Shown here: in pieces, positions 28,806 to 40,100 of the stretch | Numbering within the stretch: position 1 is the stretch's first letter | Layout of the letters: each line of letters starts with the position of its first letter | Assembly (NCBI RefSeq): GCF_026191475.2 | Contig: NZ_JAOSLC020000003.1 | Location: forward strand, 899,001 to 963,000 | Origin: Polaribacter ponticola | GTDB lineage: Bacteria; Bacteroidota; Bacteroidia; Flavobacteriales; Flavobacteriaceae | Length of the DNA stretch: 64,000 nt | Direction of reading: 5' to 3' | Position numbers and translations under genes: made by a program | The notes under the pieces: model-generated | Databases searched by the model: none | What the model was told of the DNA's origin: nothing | What the model saw: only the letters and a program-made list of their open reading frames with translations

Positions 28806-31800
28806 ATGATAAATTTTACTAAAAACAATAAATATAACAATATAAGAACATTGTTATTTGCTTTACTTACCTTAATTGTAAGCATAGATTCTTTTTCACA
28901 GAATGATAAATTCAAAAATAAAGCAGAAATTATAGCAGCTAAGAATTCTATAATTGTTTCTAAATCTGAAACTAAAATAGAATTTGATTACAATTCAACA
29001 TTTAATCAATTTTCTACATCGAGTAGATCTACTGTGTGTGAACCAGCTACTTCATCTATTATTATAGATGAATATACTAGTTTTGGTATTGCTAGAGCTA
29101 CAGTAAACAATGGAGGAATACCAACTTTTTGTTTAGATCTAAATGCTAGTTCTCCAAGAATTGGAGACATTTATAATACTACTTTAAACCCGAGCACAGA
29201 TTTAGGGTATAGTAATTCTAACTTAAATTCAGCTACTATAAGGTTAAAAATTCAAAAAACACTTTCTATTTTAACACATCCAATTTATGGTCCTGCTAGT
29301 TTACCTAGTGCTCTTAATGCAAATGTTTATGATAATAGTAATATTTATGAAATAGTTCAAGATGTAATTTGGAAATGGTCAAATAATGAAAATTTATTTG
29401 GTTATAAGTGGATTGCTGCAAACGGAAATGAATATGATGAACATGACCTAAAAAATTGGGTAAATGGTACTCTACCTAATGGAACACAATTAGATGCTGC
29501 AAATGTACATTGGTTAGTACCAAATAATACAAATAGGCAACCTGAGGTTACAATAAATACAAATACTGTTTTAGATTGTTGTCCTACACCACCAACTGTT
29601 ACTACAAGTACAGTAGCTGCAACATCTGGTAATAATGGTCAAATAAAAATAAATTCAACTTCAGGTGCTCAATACTATGGTATTAGCTCGCTTAACGCTG
29701 GTAGTTATAATGGTCCTACAACAATAGCAACAGCTACAAAAATACCAAATTCTCTACCAACTACTATTCTTTCTAATGCTCCTGCAGGTGGAGGCACATA
29801 CATTGTTAGAGTATTTACTTATATAGATGGTTGTTATACAGATTATACAATTACTACACCTGGAGGTATTGATCCTTGTGATGCAACTGCTTCTGGCAAC
29901 TTAGATACAGATGGAGATAATGTTTCTGATATTTGTGATTTAGATGATGATAATGATGGTATTTTAGATACAGACGAATGTAATGACCCTAGTTTAAACG
30001 GAACACTTTCATTTGATGATGCAGGAGTTACTGGAACTGGATTCAATACAGATTACTTAAATATTGATGGCACAACAATGGATATCAATATTTCTTATAC
30101 AAATACAAGTTATATTACTTCTCAATATGAAAGCTCTACTAGACCTAATAATGGTGATACAGGATTTTTTGCTATAGCAGGTAATAGTATAAATTCTGGA
30201 AATTCTAATATTAAAATTAACATTGAATATAATGAAGCTGTAGATGCAGGAAATATGATGATCTATCATATTAATGATTTAAACGGTGGTGGAGATAAAG
30301 TTACTATCAAAGGTTTTTTAGATGATGGTACAATAATTACTAATCCTATTCTTAATCAAGAAGGTGGTACACCTGGAAGTGTTTTCACTATTAATAATAA
30401 TGTAGTTACAGCTAATAGTTCAAATTCTTTAGTTGAAGGACCTGCTGCTAATTTATTTGTAGAATTTAATAGTACAAATATTCCTTCTGGAAAAAAACTT
30501 AAAAAAATACAAATTGTTTGGAAAGATAGAGCTAATAACTCTGGAGGTCATGGTCTAGGAATTGGAGAAATTTATTTTTCAAAAATAGGTGATTGTGATA
30601 CTGATAAAGATGGTATTCCAAATGATAAAGATACAGATTCAGATAATGATGGTTGTCCAGATGCTACAGAAGCTGCAAACAATTTAGATACAACTGCTAT
30701 TTTAGCAGGTGGTTCTGTTGGAGGTAGTTCTGCAAATTTAGGAACTACTGTAAATGCAAAAGGAATTCCAACTTCAGCTGTAACTTCTGCAACTACTGGT
30801 CAAGACACAAATTCTAAAGTAGTAACTGCTGAGCAAATCACAATCAATACTGCTCCAAGTAATCAGTCTCTAACTGCTGGTAACAATGCTAGTTTTTCTA
30901 TAAATGCAACAGCAAAAACTACAACGACTTTTAATGCTGGTACACCAGATTATAATTCAGGAACGAATTCTACAAATTCTTTAACTTATCAATGGTTTAA
31001 AAATTCAGCTCCTAATACTATTTTATCTACCTCAAGTACATTAAACATTAACAATGTAACTCAAGCAAATGCAGGAGATTACACAGTTGTTGTTAAAGGG
31101 TCACAAACAATGTGTCCTGAATTAAGATATTTTACATTAACTACATGTATTGTTGCTGATAATACTACAACTACTGCTTCAATCTCTGAAGATAGTACTA
31201 AAACATTATCTGGTTCGCCTGCTGGTGGTACTTGGTCAATCGTTTCTGGTGGAGGTTCTATTAATGGAAATATCTACACACCTGCTAATATTACCGACAA
31301 CACAACAGTACAAATAAAATATACTATTGCATCCAATGGTAGTTGTTCTGAAACTAATGATATTGCTACTTTTACTGTAGAAGCTTTTCCTAAGGTAACT
31401 GTTTCGAAAATAGATGTTACTTGTAATGGTTTAGATGATGGAAGTATTACTTTTACTTTTCTTGACAATTCTGCAAGAACTCACATAATGTTTAGTTTAG
31501 ATGGAGGTTCGACATACGAAACTAGTGTTGCTGACAATTCTGGAAGTGTAACTTATTCTAATTTAAGTCCAGGAATTTATAATGTTTGGACAAAATGGGG
31601 TGATGGTGATTTTCCACAAGATTTAGGAAATATAACAATTACAGAACCTACTGCAATTACTCCTATCGTAACAGATGTTACAATTTGTTCGGATGAAACA
31701 TATGAGTGGGCTGCTAATAATGTTACTTATAACGGAACTGCTGGAACTCAAACTGTGTTTATATCTGGTGCTAATTGTGCTGCTGATCAAACACTAAACA

Positions 31801-34800
31801 TTACTGTAACTCCAGAACCAACTCCGGTTGTAACTAATGTGACTATTTGTGCTGATGAAACGTATGAATGGACTGTAAATAATGTTACTTATAATGGTTC
31901 AGCTGGAACGCAAACTGTATTTATCGAAGGTGTTAATTGTGCTGCTGATCAAACTCTAAACATTACTGTAACTCCAGAACCAACTCCGGTTGTAACGGAT
32001 GTGACTATTTGTTCAGATGAAACATATGAATGGACTGTAAACAATGTTACTTATAACGGAACTGCAGGAACGCAAACTGTATTTATCGAAGGTGCTAATT
32101 GTGCTGCTGATCAAACACTAAACATTACTGTTACTCCAGAACCAACTCCAATTGTGACTGATGTTACAATATGTGCTGATGAAACGTATGAATGGACTGT
32201 AAATAATGTTACTTATAACGGAACTGCAGGAACTCAAACTGTATTTATCGAAGGTGCTAATTGTGCTGCTGATCAAACACTAAACATTACTGTTACTCCA
32301 GAACCAACTCCGGTTGTAACGGATGTGACTATTTGTTCAGATGAAACATATGAATGGACTGTAAACAATGTTACTTATAACGGAACTGCAGGAACTCAAA
32401 CTGTATTTATCGAAGGTGCTAATTGTGCTGCTGATCAAACACTAAACATTACTGTTACTCCAGAACCAACTCCAATTGTGACTGATGTTACAATATGTGC
32501 TGATGAAACGTATGAGTGGGCTTTCAATAGTGTTACTTATAATGGTTCAGCTGGAACGCAAACTGTATTTATCGAAGGTGTTAATTGTGCTGCTGATCAA
32601 ACTCTAAACATTACTGTTACTCCAGAACCAACTCCGGTTGTAACGGATGTGACTATTTGTGCTGATGAAACATATGAATGGACTGTAAACAATGTTACTT
32701 ATAACGGAACTGCAGGAACTCAAACTGTATTTATCGAAGGTGCTAATTGTGCTGCTGATCAAACACTAAACATTACTGTAACTTCAGAACCAACTCCGGT
32801 TGTAACGGATGTGACTATTTGTTCAGATGAAACATATGAATGGACTGTAAACAATGTTACTTATAACGGAACTGCAGGAACTCAAACTGTATTTATCGAA
32901 GGTGCTAATTGTGCTGCTGATCAAACACTAAACATTACTGTAACTTCAGAACCAACTCCGGTTGTAACGGATGTGACTATTTGTTCAGATGAAACATATG
33001 AATGGACTGTAAACAATGTTACTTATAACGGAACTGCAGGAACTCAAACTGTATTTATCGAAGGTGCTAATTGTGCTGCTGATCAAACACTAAACATTAC
33101 TGTTACTCCAGAACCAACTCCAATTGTGACTGATGTTACAATATGTGCTGATGAAACGTATGAATGGGCTTTCAATAGTGTTACTTATAATGGTTCAGCT
33201 GGAACGCAAACTGTATTTATCGAAGGTGCTAATTGTGCTGCTGATCAAACTCTAAACATTACTGTTACTCCAGAACCAACTCCGGTTGTAACGGATGTGA
33301 CTATTTGTGCTGATGAAACGTATGAATGGACTGTAAATAATGTTACTTATAATGGTAGCGCTGGCTCTCAAACTGTATTTATCGAAGGTGCTAATTGTGC
33401 TGCTGATCAAACACTAAACATTACTGTTACTCCAGAACCAACTCCAATTGTGACTGATGTTACAATATGTGCTGATGAAACATATGAGTGGGCTTTCAAT
33501 AGTGTAACTTATAATGGTTCTGCTGGAACACAAACTGTATTTGTTGAAGGAGCAAATTGTGCTGCTGATCAAACTCTTAATATTACTGTTACTCCAGAAC
33601 CAACTCCAGTTGTGACTGATGTGACTATTTGTGCTGATGAAACATATGAGTGGGCTTTCAATAGTGTAACTTATAATGGTTCTGCTGGAACTCAAACTGT
33701 ATTTGTTGAAGGAGCAAATTGTGCTGCTGATCAAACACTAAACATTACTGTAACTCCAGAACCAACTCCAGTTGTGACTAATGTGACTATTTGTGCTGAT
33801 GAAACGTATGAGTGGGCTTTCAATAGTGTAACTTATAATGGTTCAGCAGGAACACAAACTGTATTTGTGGAAGGTGCTAATTGTGCTGCTGATCAAACAT
33901 TAAATATTACTGTTACTAGTGAACCAACTCCAGTTGTGACTGATGTGACTATTTGTGCTGATGAAACGTATGAGTGGGCTTTCAATAGTGTAACTTATAA
34001 TGGTTCAGCAGGAACACAAACTGTATTTGTGGAAGGTGCTAATTGTGCTGCTGATCAAACATTAAATATTACTGTTACTAGTGAACCAACTCCAGTTGTG
34101 ACTGATGTGACTATTTGTGCTGATGAAACATATGAGTGGGCTTTCAATAGTGTAACTTATAATGGTTCAGCTGGAACTCAAACTGTATTTGTGGAAGGTG
34201 CTAATTGTGCTGCTGATCAAACATTAAATATTACTGTTACTCCAGAACCAACTCCAGTTGTAACTGATGTGACTATTTGTGCTGATGAAACATATGAATG
34301 GAGTGTAAACAGTGTAACCTATAATGGTGCTGCAGGTGATCAATCTATAACTATAGAAGGAGCTAATTGTGCTGCTGATCAAACTTTAAATATTACTGTT
34401 ACTCCAGAACCAACTCCAGTTGTGACTAATGTGACTATTTTCTCTAATGAAACTTATGAATGGGCTTTCAATAGTGTAACTTATAATGGTGCTGCTGGAA
34501 CACAAACTGTATTTGTAGAAGGAGTTAATTGTACTGCTGATCAAACACTAAATATTACTGTTACTCCAGTTCCTGTATTTGGTTCAATAGGAGACACAGT
34601 TTGGTATGACACAGATGGTGATGGAATTTTAGATTCAGGAGAAAATGGATTAGAAGGAGCAACTGTAACTTTAGACCCAGGAACACCTGGTAATCCAAGT
34701 GATGATATTACAACTACAACTGATGCTAATGGAAATTATTTATTTGATAATTTATCTGCAGGAGATTACAAAGTTACTGTAGATATTAGTACTGTAACTG

Positions 34801-36659
34801 GTGGAATACCAGCTGGTAAAACTGTAGCTGATTTAGTTCAAACTTTCGATAATGATGGTTTAGGATCTCCTAGTAAAAGTTATGTTCAACTAGCTCAAGG
34901 TGAAGATAACTTAGATCAAGACTTTGCTTTTGTTGCTCCTTCTGGTAATACTACTGGTGGTAATGGTGGTGGTGTTGAGAGTGAATCTCTTGGGGATGCT
35001 ATTTCTAAAATTTATGTAAAACGTAAAAAAGAAAATGTACCAACTATTTTTGTGAAATCTCAAAAGAACATTTATAACAAAACAAAGTTAAAAAACGCTC
35101 AACCATATCAAGGTAAAGGTCAAACATTATTAGACATGTTCCCTACTGAATTAGTAGCTGGAAATGTTGCTAACGTTACCTCTCCTACTGATATTCTTGA
35201 TTATACTGTTGCTGATGAAGTATTAGCTGTAGATTTCTCTATCAATGGTAAAACCAAAGGAGTCGTTTTAGGTATTAAAACTTCTGATAAAGTTTATAAT
35301 CATACTAAAGCTTCTTGTGATCGTTTAAGAGGTGCTGAAATTCTAAACATTCAAAGAATTGAAATTGAAGGATACAACTTCTTAATGCAAGGTATTAAAC
35401 AAAGAAGTGGTGAAGTTGAGTATGCTGTTTCATTTGCTGCTTCTAAAAATAATAATGACAATTATTATAACATTCAAACTAATTGGTATGTTAATCATTA
35501 TACTCAATTTAATGATATGTATAACTTCCAAGTTTGGTCTACTAGACCAGATGATACTAAGAAGTTGGTTGCAGATGTTTTAAATAATTTAAAAACTTTT
35601 ATTTCTGTAAAACAAATTGAAAAACAAAAATTCCCAGAAACGTATGCTTCTAAAATTTACAGAGAAAAAGGTGAGTTAGTTGTAGAATTAAGAAGTACAA
35701 AAGAAGGTAATACCGCTGAGGTTTCTATGGTTGAACTATATTCTGAAACTGCTAATAACATTAAACACAGAAACAATACATTAACTACTGAAATTCAACA
35801 AGCTTTAAGATTAGATATTGCCGATGGATATGAATATGATAGTCTTATTAAAGTAGATGGAGATGTTGAAGATGCTTTTTATCATGCTGATGGTAACTGG
35901 GGATTAGACTATGACTCTCAATACACTGAAATTAAAAATTACTTTGTATGGAATGACTTTGATAGAGAATACCAAGATGATGAGTACACTATTAATAGAA
36001 ATGTAGAAATTAAAGCAACTAGTGATTATGATTACTTAACAATATACAAATCTTTATTACCAGGTACTATATCTGCTGATTATTCTGAATATAAATATGT
36101 AGCTTTTACTGCTAAAGGTTCTGGTTTAATGGAATTAGGGTTAATTAAATCTTCTGTAGAAAACTGGAAAGAGCAATACAGAGTTATGGTAGACTTATCG
36201 GAAGAAGAACAAACTTATTATGTTCCATTTGATATTTTTGCTTCAACTGGATCTTTAAATAAAATTGTAGCGGATGATTTAACAACATTAACTTTTACTT
36301 TCTTACCTGTACAAGCAAATACTAAAAACTTAGATTTAACTATTTCTAATGTAAAATTTGCTAAATCTGCACCAGAAGATAAAACAGTTGGTGTAATTGA
36401 AGAGTTTGAAAACAACTTTATGGCATATCCAAATCCTTCTAAAGGGGATGTAAATGTGTTATTGTTTAGTAAAGTAGATACAAAAGCAACCGTTTCTCTA
36501 TATGATGTAACAGGTAAAGAAATTTACACAGCTCCTAAGAACTTAACTGCAGGTAAAAATGAAATTAAATTTAACGTAAAAGTGAAGCCTGGTATTATGT
36601 TCTTAAAAGTAAATAGTAAAGAAATTAATTATGGTACTTCTAAAGTTATATTTAGATAA
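28806..36659 (+). CDS. Giant T9SS-exported repeat protein B with a thioester-like N-terminal domain
   Basis: A 2617-residue intact frame. The signal peptide ends near IVSIDSFSQ. Residues about 75-240 resemble a Cys-Gln thioester domain, with Cys109 in IPTFCLDL and Gln185 in [11 protein letters not shown]. Next come a thrombospondin-3 block (about 29890-29975), a variable insert, a second block (30595-30670), an Ig-like domain, and a domain resembling the SprB repeat ([18 protein letters not shown]). Then follow eighteen 54-residue repeats with two Cys each (31650-34569), an SdrD B-like domain ([20 protein letters not shown], 34580-34930), a Gly-rich hinge, and the C-terminal module shared with A and C. 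The end ([16 protein letters not shown] to the last GTSKVIFR) is a T9SS type A sorting domain. Exported to the cell surface; an adhesin role is inferred. Confidence 0.88.
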   Translation: MINFTKNNKYNNIRTLLFALLTLIVSIDSFSQNDKFKNKAEIIAAKNSIIVSKSETKIEFDYNSTFNQFSTSSRSTVCEPATSSIIIDEYTSFGIARATVNNGGIPTFCLDLNASSPRIGDIYNTTLNPSTDLGYSNSNLNSATIRLKIQKTLSILTHPIYGPASLPSALNANVYDNSNIYEIVQDVIWKWSNNENLFGYKWIAANGNEYDEHDLKNWVNGTLPNGTQLDAANVHWLVPNNTNRQPEVTINTNTVLDCCPTPPTVTTSTVAATSGNNGQIKINSTSGAQYYGISSLNAGSYNGPTTIATATKIPNSLPTTILSNAPAGGGTYIVRVFTYIDGCYTDYTITTPGGIDPCDATASGNLDTDGDNVSDICDLDDDNDGILDTDECNDPSLNGTLSFDDAGVTGTGFNTDYLNIDGTTMDINISYTNTSYITSQYESSTRPNNGDTGFFAIAGNSINSGNSNIKINIEYNEAVDAGNMMIYHINDLNGGGDKVTIKGFLDDGTIITNPILNQEGGTPGSVFTINNNVVTANSSNSLVEGPAANLFVEFNSTNIPSGKKLKKIQIVWKDRANNSGGHGLGIGEIYFSKIGDCDTDKDGIPNDKDTDSDNDGCPDATEAANNLDTTAILAGGSVGGSSANLGTTVNAKGIPTSAVTSATTGQDTNSKVVTAEQITINTAPSNQSLTAGNNASFSINATAKTTTTFNAGTPDYNSGTNSTNSLTYQWFKNSAPNTILSTSSTLNINNVTQANAGDYTVVVKGSQTMCPELRYFTLTTCIVADNTTTTASISEDSTKTLSGSPAGGTWSIVSGGGSINGNIYTPANITDNTTVQIKYTIASNGSCSETNDIATFTVEAFPKVTVSKIDVTCNGLDDGSITFTFLDNSARTHIMFSLDGGSTYETSVADNSGSVTYSNLSPGIYNVWTKWGDGDFPQDLGNITITEPTAITPIVTDVTICSDETYEWAANNVTYNGTAGTQTVFISGANCAADQTLNITVTPEPTPVVTNVTICADETYEWTVNNVTYNGSAGTQTVFIEGVNCAADQTLNITVTPEPTPVVTDVTICSDETYEWTVNNVTYNGTAGTQTVFIEGANCAADQTLNITVTPEPTPIVTDVTICADETYEWTVNNVTYNGTAGTQTVFIEGANCAADQTLNITVTPEPTPVVTDVTICSDETYEWTVNNVTYNGTAGTQTVFIEGANCAADQTLNITVTPEPTPIVTDVTICADETYEWAFNSVTYNGSAGTQTVFIEGVNCAADQTLNITVTPEPTPVVTDVTICADETYEWTVNNVTYNGTAGTQTVFIEGANCAADQTLNITVTSEPTPVVTDVTICSDETYEWTVNNVTYNGTAGTQTVFIEGANCAADQTLNITVTSEPTPVVTDVTICSDETYEWTVNNVTYNGTAGTQTVFIEGANCAADQTLNITVTPEPTPIVTDVTICADETYEWAFNSVTYNGSAGTQTVFIEGANCAADQTLNITVTPEPTPVVTDVTICADETYEWTVNNVTYNGSAGSQTVFIEGANCAADQTLNITVTPEPTPIVTDVTICADETYEWAFNSVTYNGSAGTQTVFVEGANCAADQTLNITVTPEPTPVVTDVTICADETYEWAFNSVTYNGSAGTQTVFVEGANCAADQTLNITVTPEPTPVVTNVTICADETYEWAFNSVTYNGSAGTQTVFVEGANCAADQTLNITVTSEPTPVVTDVTICADETYEWAFNSVTYNGSAGTQTVFVEGANCAADQTLNITVTSEPTPVVTDVTICADETYEWAFNSVTYNGSAGTQTVFVEGANCAADQTLNITVTPEPTPVVTDVTICADETYEWSVNSVTYNGAAGDQSITIEGANCAADQTLNITVTPEPTPVVTNVTIFSNETYEWAFNSVTYNGAAGTQTVFVEGVNCTADQTLNITVTPVPVFGSIGDTVWYDTDGDGILDSGENGLEGATVTLDPGTPGNPSDDITTTTDANGNYLFDNLSAGDYKVTVDISTVTGGIPAGKTVADLVQTFDNDGLGSPSKSYVQLAQGEDNLDQDFAFVAPSGNTTGGNGGGVESESLGDAISKIYVKRKKENVPTIFVKSQKNIYNKTKLKNAQPYQGKGQTLLDMFPTELVAGNVANVTSPTDILDYTVADEVLAVDFSINGKTKGVVLGIKTSDKVYNHTKASCDRLRGAEILNIQRIEIEGYNFLMQGIKQRSGEVEYAVSFAASKNNNDNYYNIQTNWYVNHYTQFNDMYNFQVWSTRPDDTKKLVADVLNNLKTFISVKQIEKQKFPETYASKIYREKGELVVELRSTKEGNTAEVSMVELYSETANNIKHRNNTLTTEIQQALRLDIADGYEYDSLIKVDGDVEDAFYHADGNWGLDYDSQYTEIKNYFVWNDFDREYQDDEYTINRNVEIKATSDYDYLTIYKSLLPGTISADYSEYKYVAFTAKGSGLMELGLIKSSVENWKEQYRVMVDLSEEEQTYYVPFDIFASTGSLNKIVADDLTTLTFTFLPVQANTKNLDLTISNVKFAKSAPEDKTVGVIEEFENNFMAYPNPSKGDVNVLLFSKVDTKATVSLYDVTGKEIYTAPKNLTAGKNEIKFNVKVKPGIMFLKVNSKEINYGTSKVIFR
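31650..34569 (+). repeat. Eighteen 162-bp coding repeats in gene B
   Basis: Each 54-residue unit reads about [17 protein letters not shown], then [14 protein letters not shown], then [19 protein letters not shown], with one Cys near the start and one near the end. Many copies are almost identical at the DNA level, so the array is recent or kept uniform by gene conversion. The last unit has lost its first Cys ([11 protein letters not shown]). Array length is exactly 18 units of 162 bp within reading error. Confidence 0.92.
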
Positions 36660-36682
36660 ATCAAAATAAAATTGACAATATT

Positions 36683-36714
36683 AAAAGAGGAACTTTAAAA
36701 AAGTTCCTCTTTTT
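36683..36714 (+). terminator. Intrinsic terminator after gene B
   Basis: A stem AAAAGAGGAACTT / AAGTTCCTCTTTT of 13 bp followed by Ts lies about 25 bp after the stop. Confidence 0.85.
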
Positions 36715-36805
36715 TGTTGTCAATAAATTTAAAAATAAATCAATACAAATCAACACTTTAAAATAAAATAAATATAAAATTATCTTAGTAAAGTTAGGTT
36801 TAATA

Positions 36806-36847
36806 ATTTTTTTTATAAATTTATAGTGTCATTTTAACCCCCATATT
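36806..36847 (+). promoter_or_regulatory. Repeated 5' leader, copy 2 (orphan)
   Basis: Nearly the same 42 bp as before gene A, including TTATAGTGTCATTTTAACCC and the CCATATT directly before an ATG. What follows is only a short open frame, not a giant gene. Confidence 0.5.
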
Positions 36848-36973
36848 ATGAACTTCAATAAAAAAACAGTTAAAACTGTACAGTCACTTAGCAAATTTAG
36901 TATTCAAAATGGTTTTATTTTAAACCATAAACTTCATTTAGATTTTATTAAAAACCTAGTAAATAGCAGGTAA
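36848..36973 (+). pseudogene. Short 41-codon open frame after the orphan leader, possible remnant of a paralogue start
   Basis: The frame begins MNFNKKTVKTVQSLSKFSIQ and ends at a TAA at 36971. Its first residues resemble the start of protein C (MNFSIKSINK), but it lacks a hydrophobic signal-peptide core. The leader upstream matches that of gene A. It may be the stub of a lost fourth paralogue or a small regulatory ORF; there is no evidence that it is translated. Confidence 0.35.
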
Positions 36974-37131
36974 AACTTCAACTTATTATTTACAATAAAA
37001 AATTAAATATTATTTGTTGTTACTATAAACAATAAAGCACAAGTTTAAAATAATATTCTAATATCATAAGGAATAAATATTTATTTTTTTAACATTTAAC
37101 AATCTTTAAAAATTGATTCAATCCCCATATT

Positions 37132-40100
37132 ATGAATTTCAGTATAAAGAGTATAAACAAATATACATTGATAGTCTTAATATTATCAATAACACAATTT
37201 AGCTTATCAAACAATTTAAAAGATCTTGATAAAAAAAAGGTGTCTAATAATGAAAATGCGATTCCATCTAAATCTTTTTATGAAAAGCATGAATCTAATT
37301 GGAATAATAAAGAAAATTTTAATTCTAAAACTAGAAGAGCTCCTTTTTTAAGAAAACAACAATTAACTAAAATAGAACTTTCTTCTTTTAATAAAAGTAG
37401 TAAGAAGTTCATAAATAGTAAATCATCTAGTAATGGAACATTTGTAATCAATAAAACTCTAACTTCTGGTTCTGATGATTCTTTTCAATTAAGAGATAAT
37501 TCAAATCACCCAAATTCTTATGAAGTTCCTAGTGACAATGTTAGATGGAAAGGGTTTCGTTTTAAGAATTTAAATATACCTTCTAACGCAGTAATTTCTA
37601 GTGCAGTATTAGAAATTCATGCGTATAAAACAAGAAACTATAATTTTGCTGGAAACATAGCTAGAGTAAAAGGTGAATATTTAAAATCTCCTTCTACCTT
37701 TGGTGGGAGTAATAATTATTTATCTAATTTATCTAAAACTAGTGAATTTAAAGATTGGACAATACCTAATATTTCAAGTAACGGACAAGCAATCTACTCG
37801 CCAAACTTAAAAGAAATAGTTCAAGAAGTTGTAGATAGTAAAAATGGAGTAACTCATTTATCACTTATTTTATCTACTTCAGAATCTTGGATTACATGGA
37901 ACTACGAAGATGGAGACTCTAATTGTTATGCTACCGTAAGGGTTGAGTATACTTTACAGAATGTTGCAATTGATACAAATAACGATACTGCTGTTACTAA
38001 TTCTGGATCTTCTGTTATCGTAGATATTTCAAATAATGATGCAAACATTCCAACGAATGGAAATTTAACGATTACCAACAATCCTAACAATGGAACCGCT
38101 ACAATTGATACAAATGGAACTCCAAATGACATTACTGATGATACAATTATCTATACAGCAAATGCTAATTTTACTGGTACAGATTCTTTAAACTATAGAG
38201 TTTGTGATAGTAACAATAATAATTGTGATACCTCATCTATTACTATTAATGTTTCTGCTGTACCTTCTAACCCTTGTAGTGCAGCTTCAGGAAATTTAGA
38301 CACAGATGGTGATGGTGTTTCTGATATATGTGATTTAGATGATGATAATGATGGAATATTAGATACTGATGAATGTACTGGTACTGGAACAAGTAAATTA
38401 GATTGGAGTACATTAGGTATTGCAGATCAAGCACCAATTCATGATGGTACTGTTTATACAATAGACGGTTTACCAATAACTATAAATTATTCAACAGAAA
38501 TAAATGGAGGTACTTTTGTACCCGCAAATCAATATTTTTCTTCTTACGAAGCAGGACAACGAGGTGCTTTCTTTGGTTATGCCGAATTAGGTTTTAACAA
38601 TTCTGCTGATGATTATAGAGACAGACTTATTTTTACTATGAGTTTTGGTAAAGCAACTTCTGGTATAAATTTTACAATAACAGATATAGACCAAGCAGTA
38701 GATGATAGTTGGGACGATGCTGTAGAAATTTTTTATACCACCGCTTCTGGTACTTATAATATAAAAACACAACCAACTTATTATACTTTAAATTCGGCTG
38801 TAGCTTTAGACAATGAATCTAATATTGATGGATTTGAAGGGACAGGAAATGCAGAGATAGAAGAAACTAAAGGAAATCTTATTCTTGATTTTAAAAATGA
38901 AGCAATTACCTCAATAAGAATAGAGTATTTTTCTACAAATGATGCAATTTCAAACCCTGAAGATCAATATATAGGTATTACCGATATTTTATTTAATAAA
39001 TGTGGTGATACAGATAATGACGGAATACCTGATTATTTAGACACAGACTCAGACAATGATGGTTGTCCTGATGCTACTGAAGGAGCAAATAATTTAACTA
39101 CTAAACTTGATTTAAACAACGGAAGTAATGGTGGAAGTTCTTCTAATTTAGGTACAACATCTAACAGTAACGGAATCCCTACAAATGCTGTTGTTAACGC
39201 AACAACTGGTCAAGCAAATACTTCTGCAACTACAATTGCTGAAGAAATAACTATCAATACTGCACCAATTAATCAAAATATAACTGCAAATAATACTGTT
39301 AACTTCTCTGTAAGTGCATCAGCAATAAAAACAACAATATTTAACAACTCTGGAACACCTAATTATGGTTCTGGTACAAATTCTACGAATACTTTAACTT
39401 ATAAATGGTTTAAAGACACGGACCCTAATACAACTTTAGCCACAACAAGTACACTTGCAATACATAACGTTTCTGCATCAAATGCAGGAGATTATACAGT
39501 ACAAATAAAAGGAGCCAACAATAGCTGTAGCTCAATAGCAACTGCAACATTAACTGTAGATGCAACAGACCCTTGTGATGCAGTAGCATCTGGAAATATC
39601 GATACAGATAATGATGGGATTTCTGATATGTGTGATTTAGATGATGATAATGATGGTATTTTAGATACCGAAGAAGGAGAAGGTTCTTGTGATCAATCAA
39701 ATGTTGCGAATTCTTCTTCAGGAACTGGTAATTATCAAGATCAATTGTATTTTTTCAACTGGTCTGGGTCAGATTTTACAGATGGAGTTCATAATAATGA
39801 TACGCAAACTTTTACTTTACCTGGTAATTTAATAATTACAGCAACTATTTCTAATGCAATGAATGCCAGTTCATATGTACCAACAGATATGAACACTTAT
39901 TCTGGCGCAACACTTTATAAACTTTATAATACAACAGGTACTAAAGAAGCACTTTATGGAGCAAATGGTGAAGACGCTTCGTTTACAGTAAATTTTACAG
40001 CAACAAAAAATGGAAATCCGTATCCTTTAGATTTTTTAACCCTAGATCCAGAATCTACAGATAGTGGAGAACATGTTGAGTTTAGTACAAACGGTGAAAG

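Larger units (their letters stand above)
36715..37131 (+). other. Spacer between genes B and C with an orphan leader copy
   Basis: About 420 bp of very AT-rich sequence. It contains the second copy of the repeated leader (36806-36847), a 41-codon open frame after it, and about 150 bp without recognisable content before the gene C leader. It looks like the site of a deleted or decayed paralogue. Confidence 0.5.

Noticed and set aside
33414-33734. Minus-strand frame of 106 codons inside the gene B repeats
   Set aside because: It repeats with the 162-bp period of the sense array and has no independent coding signal.
31650-34569. Regularly spaced repeats that could suggest a CRISPR array
   Set aside because: The repeats are contiguous, coding and in frame, with no unique spacers and no cas genes nearby.
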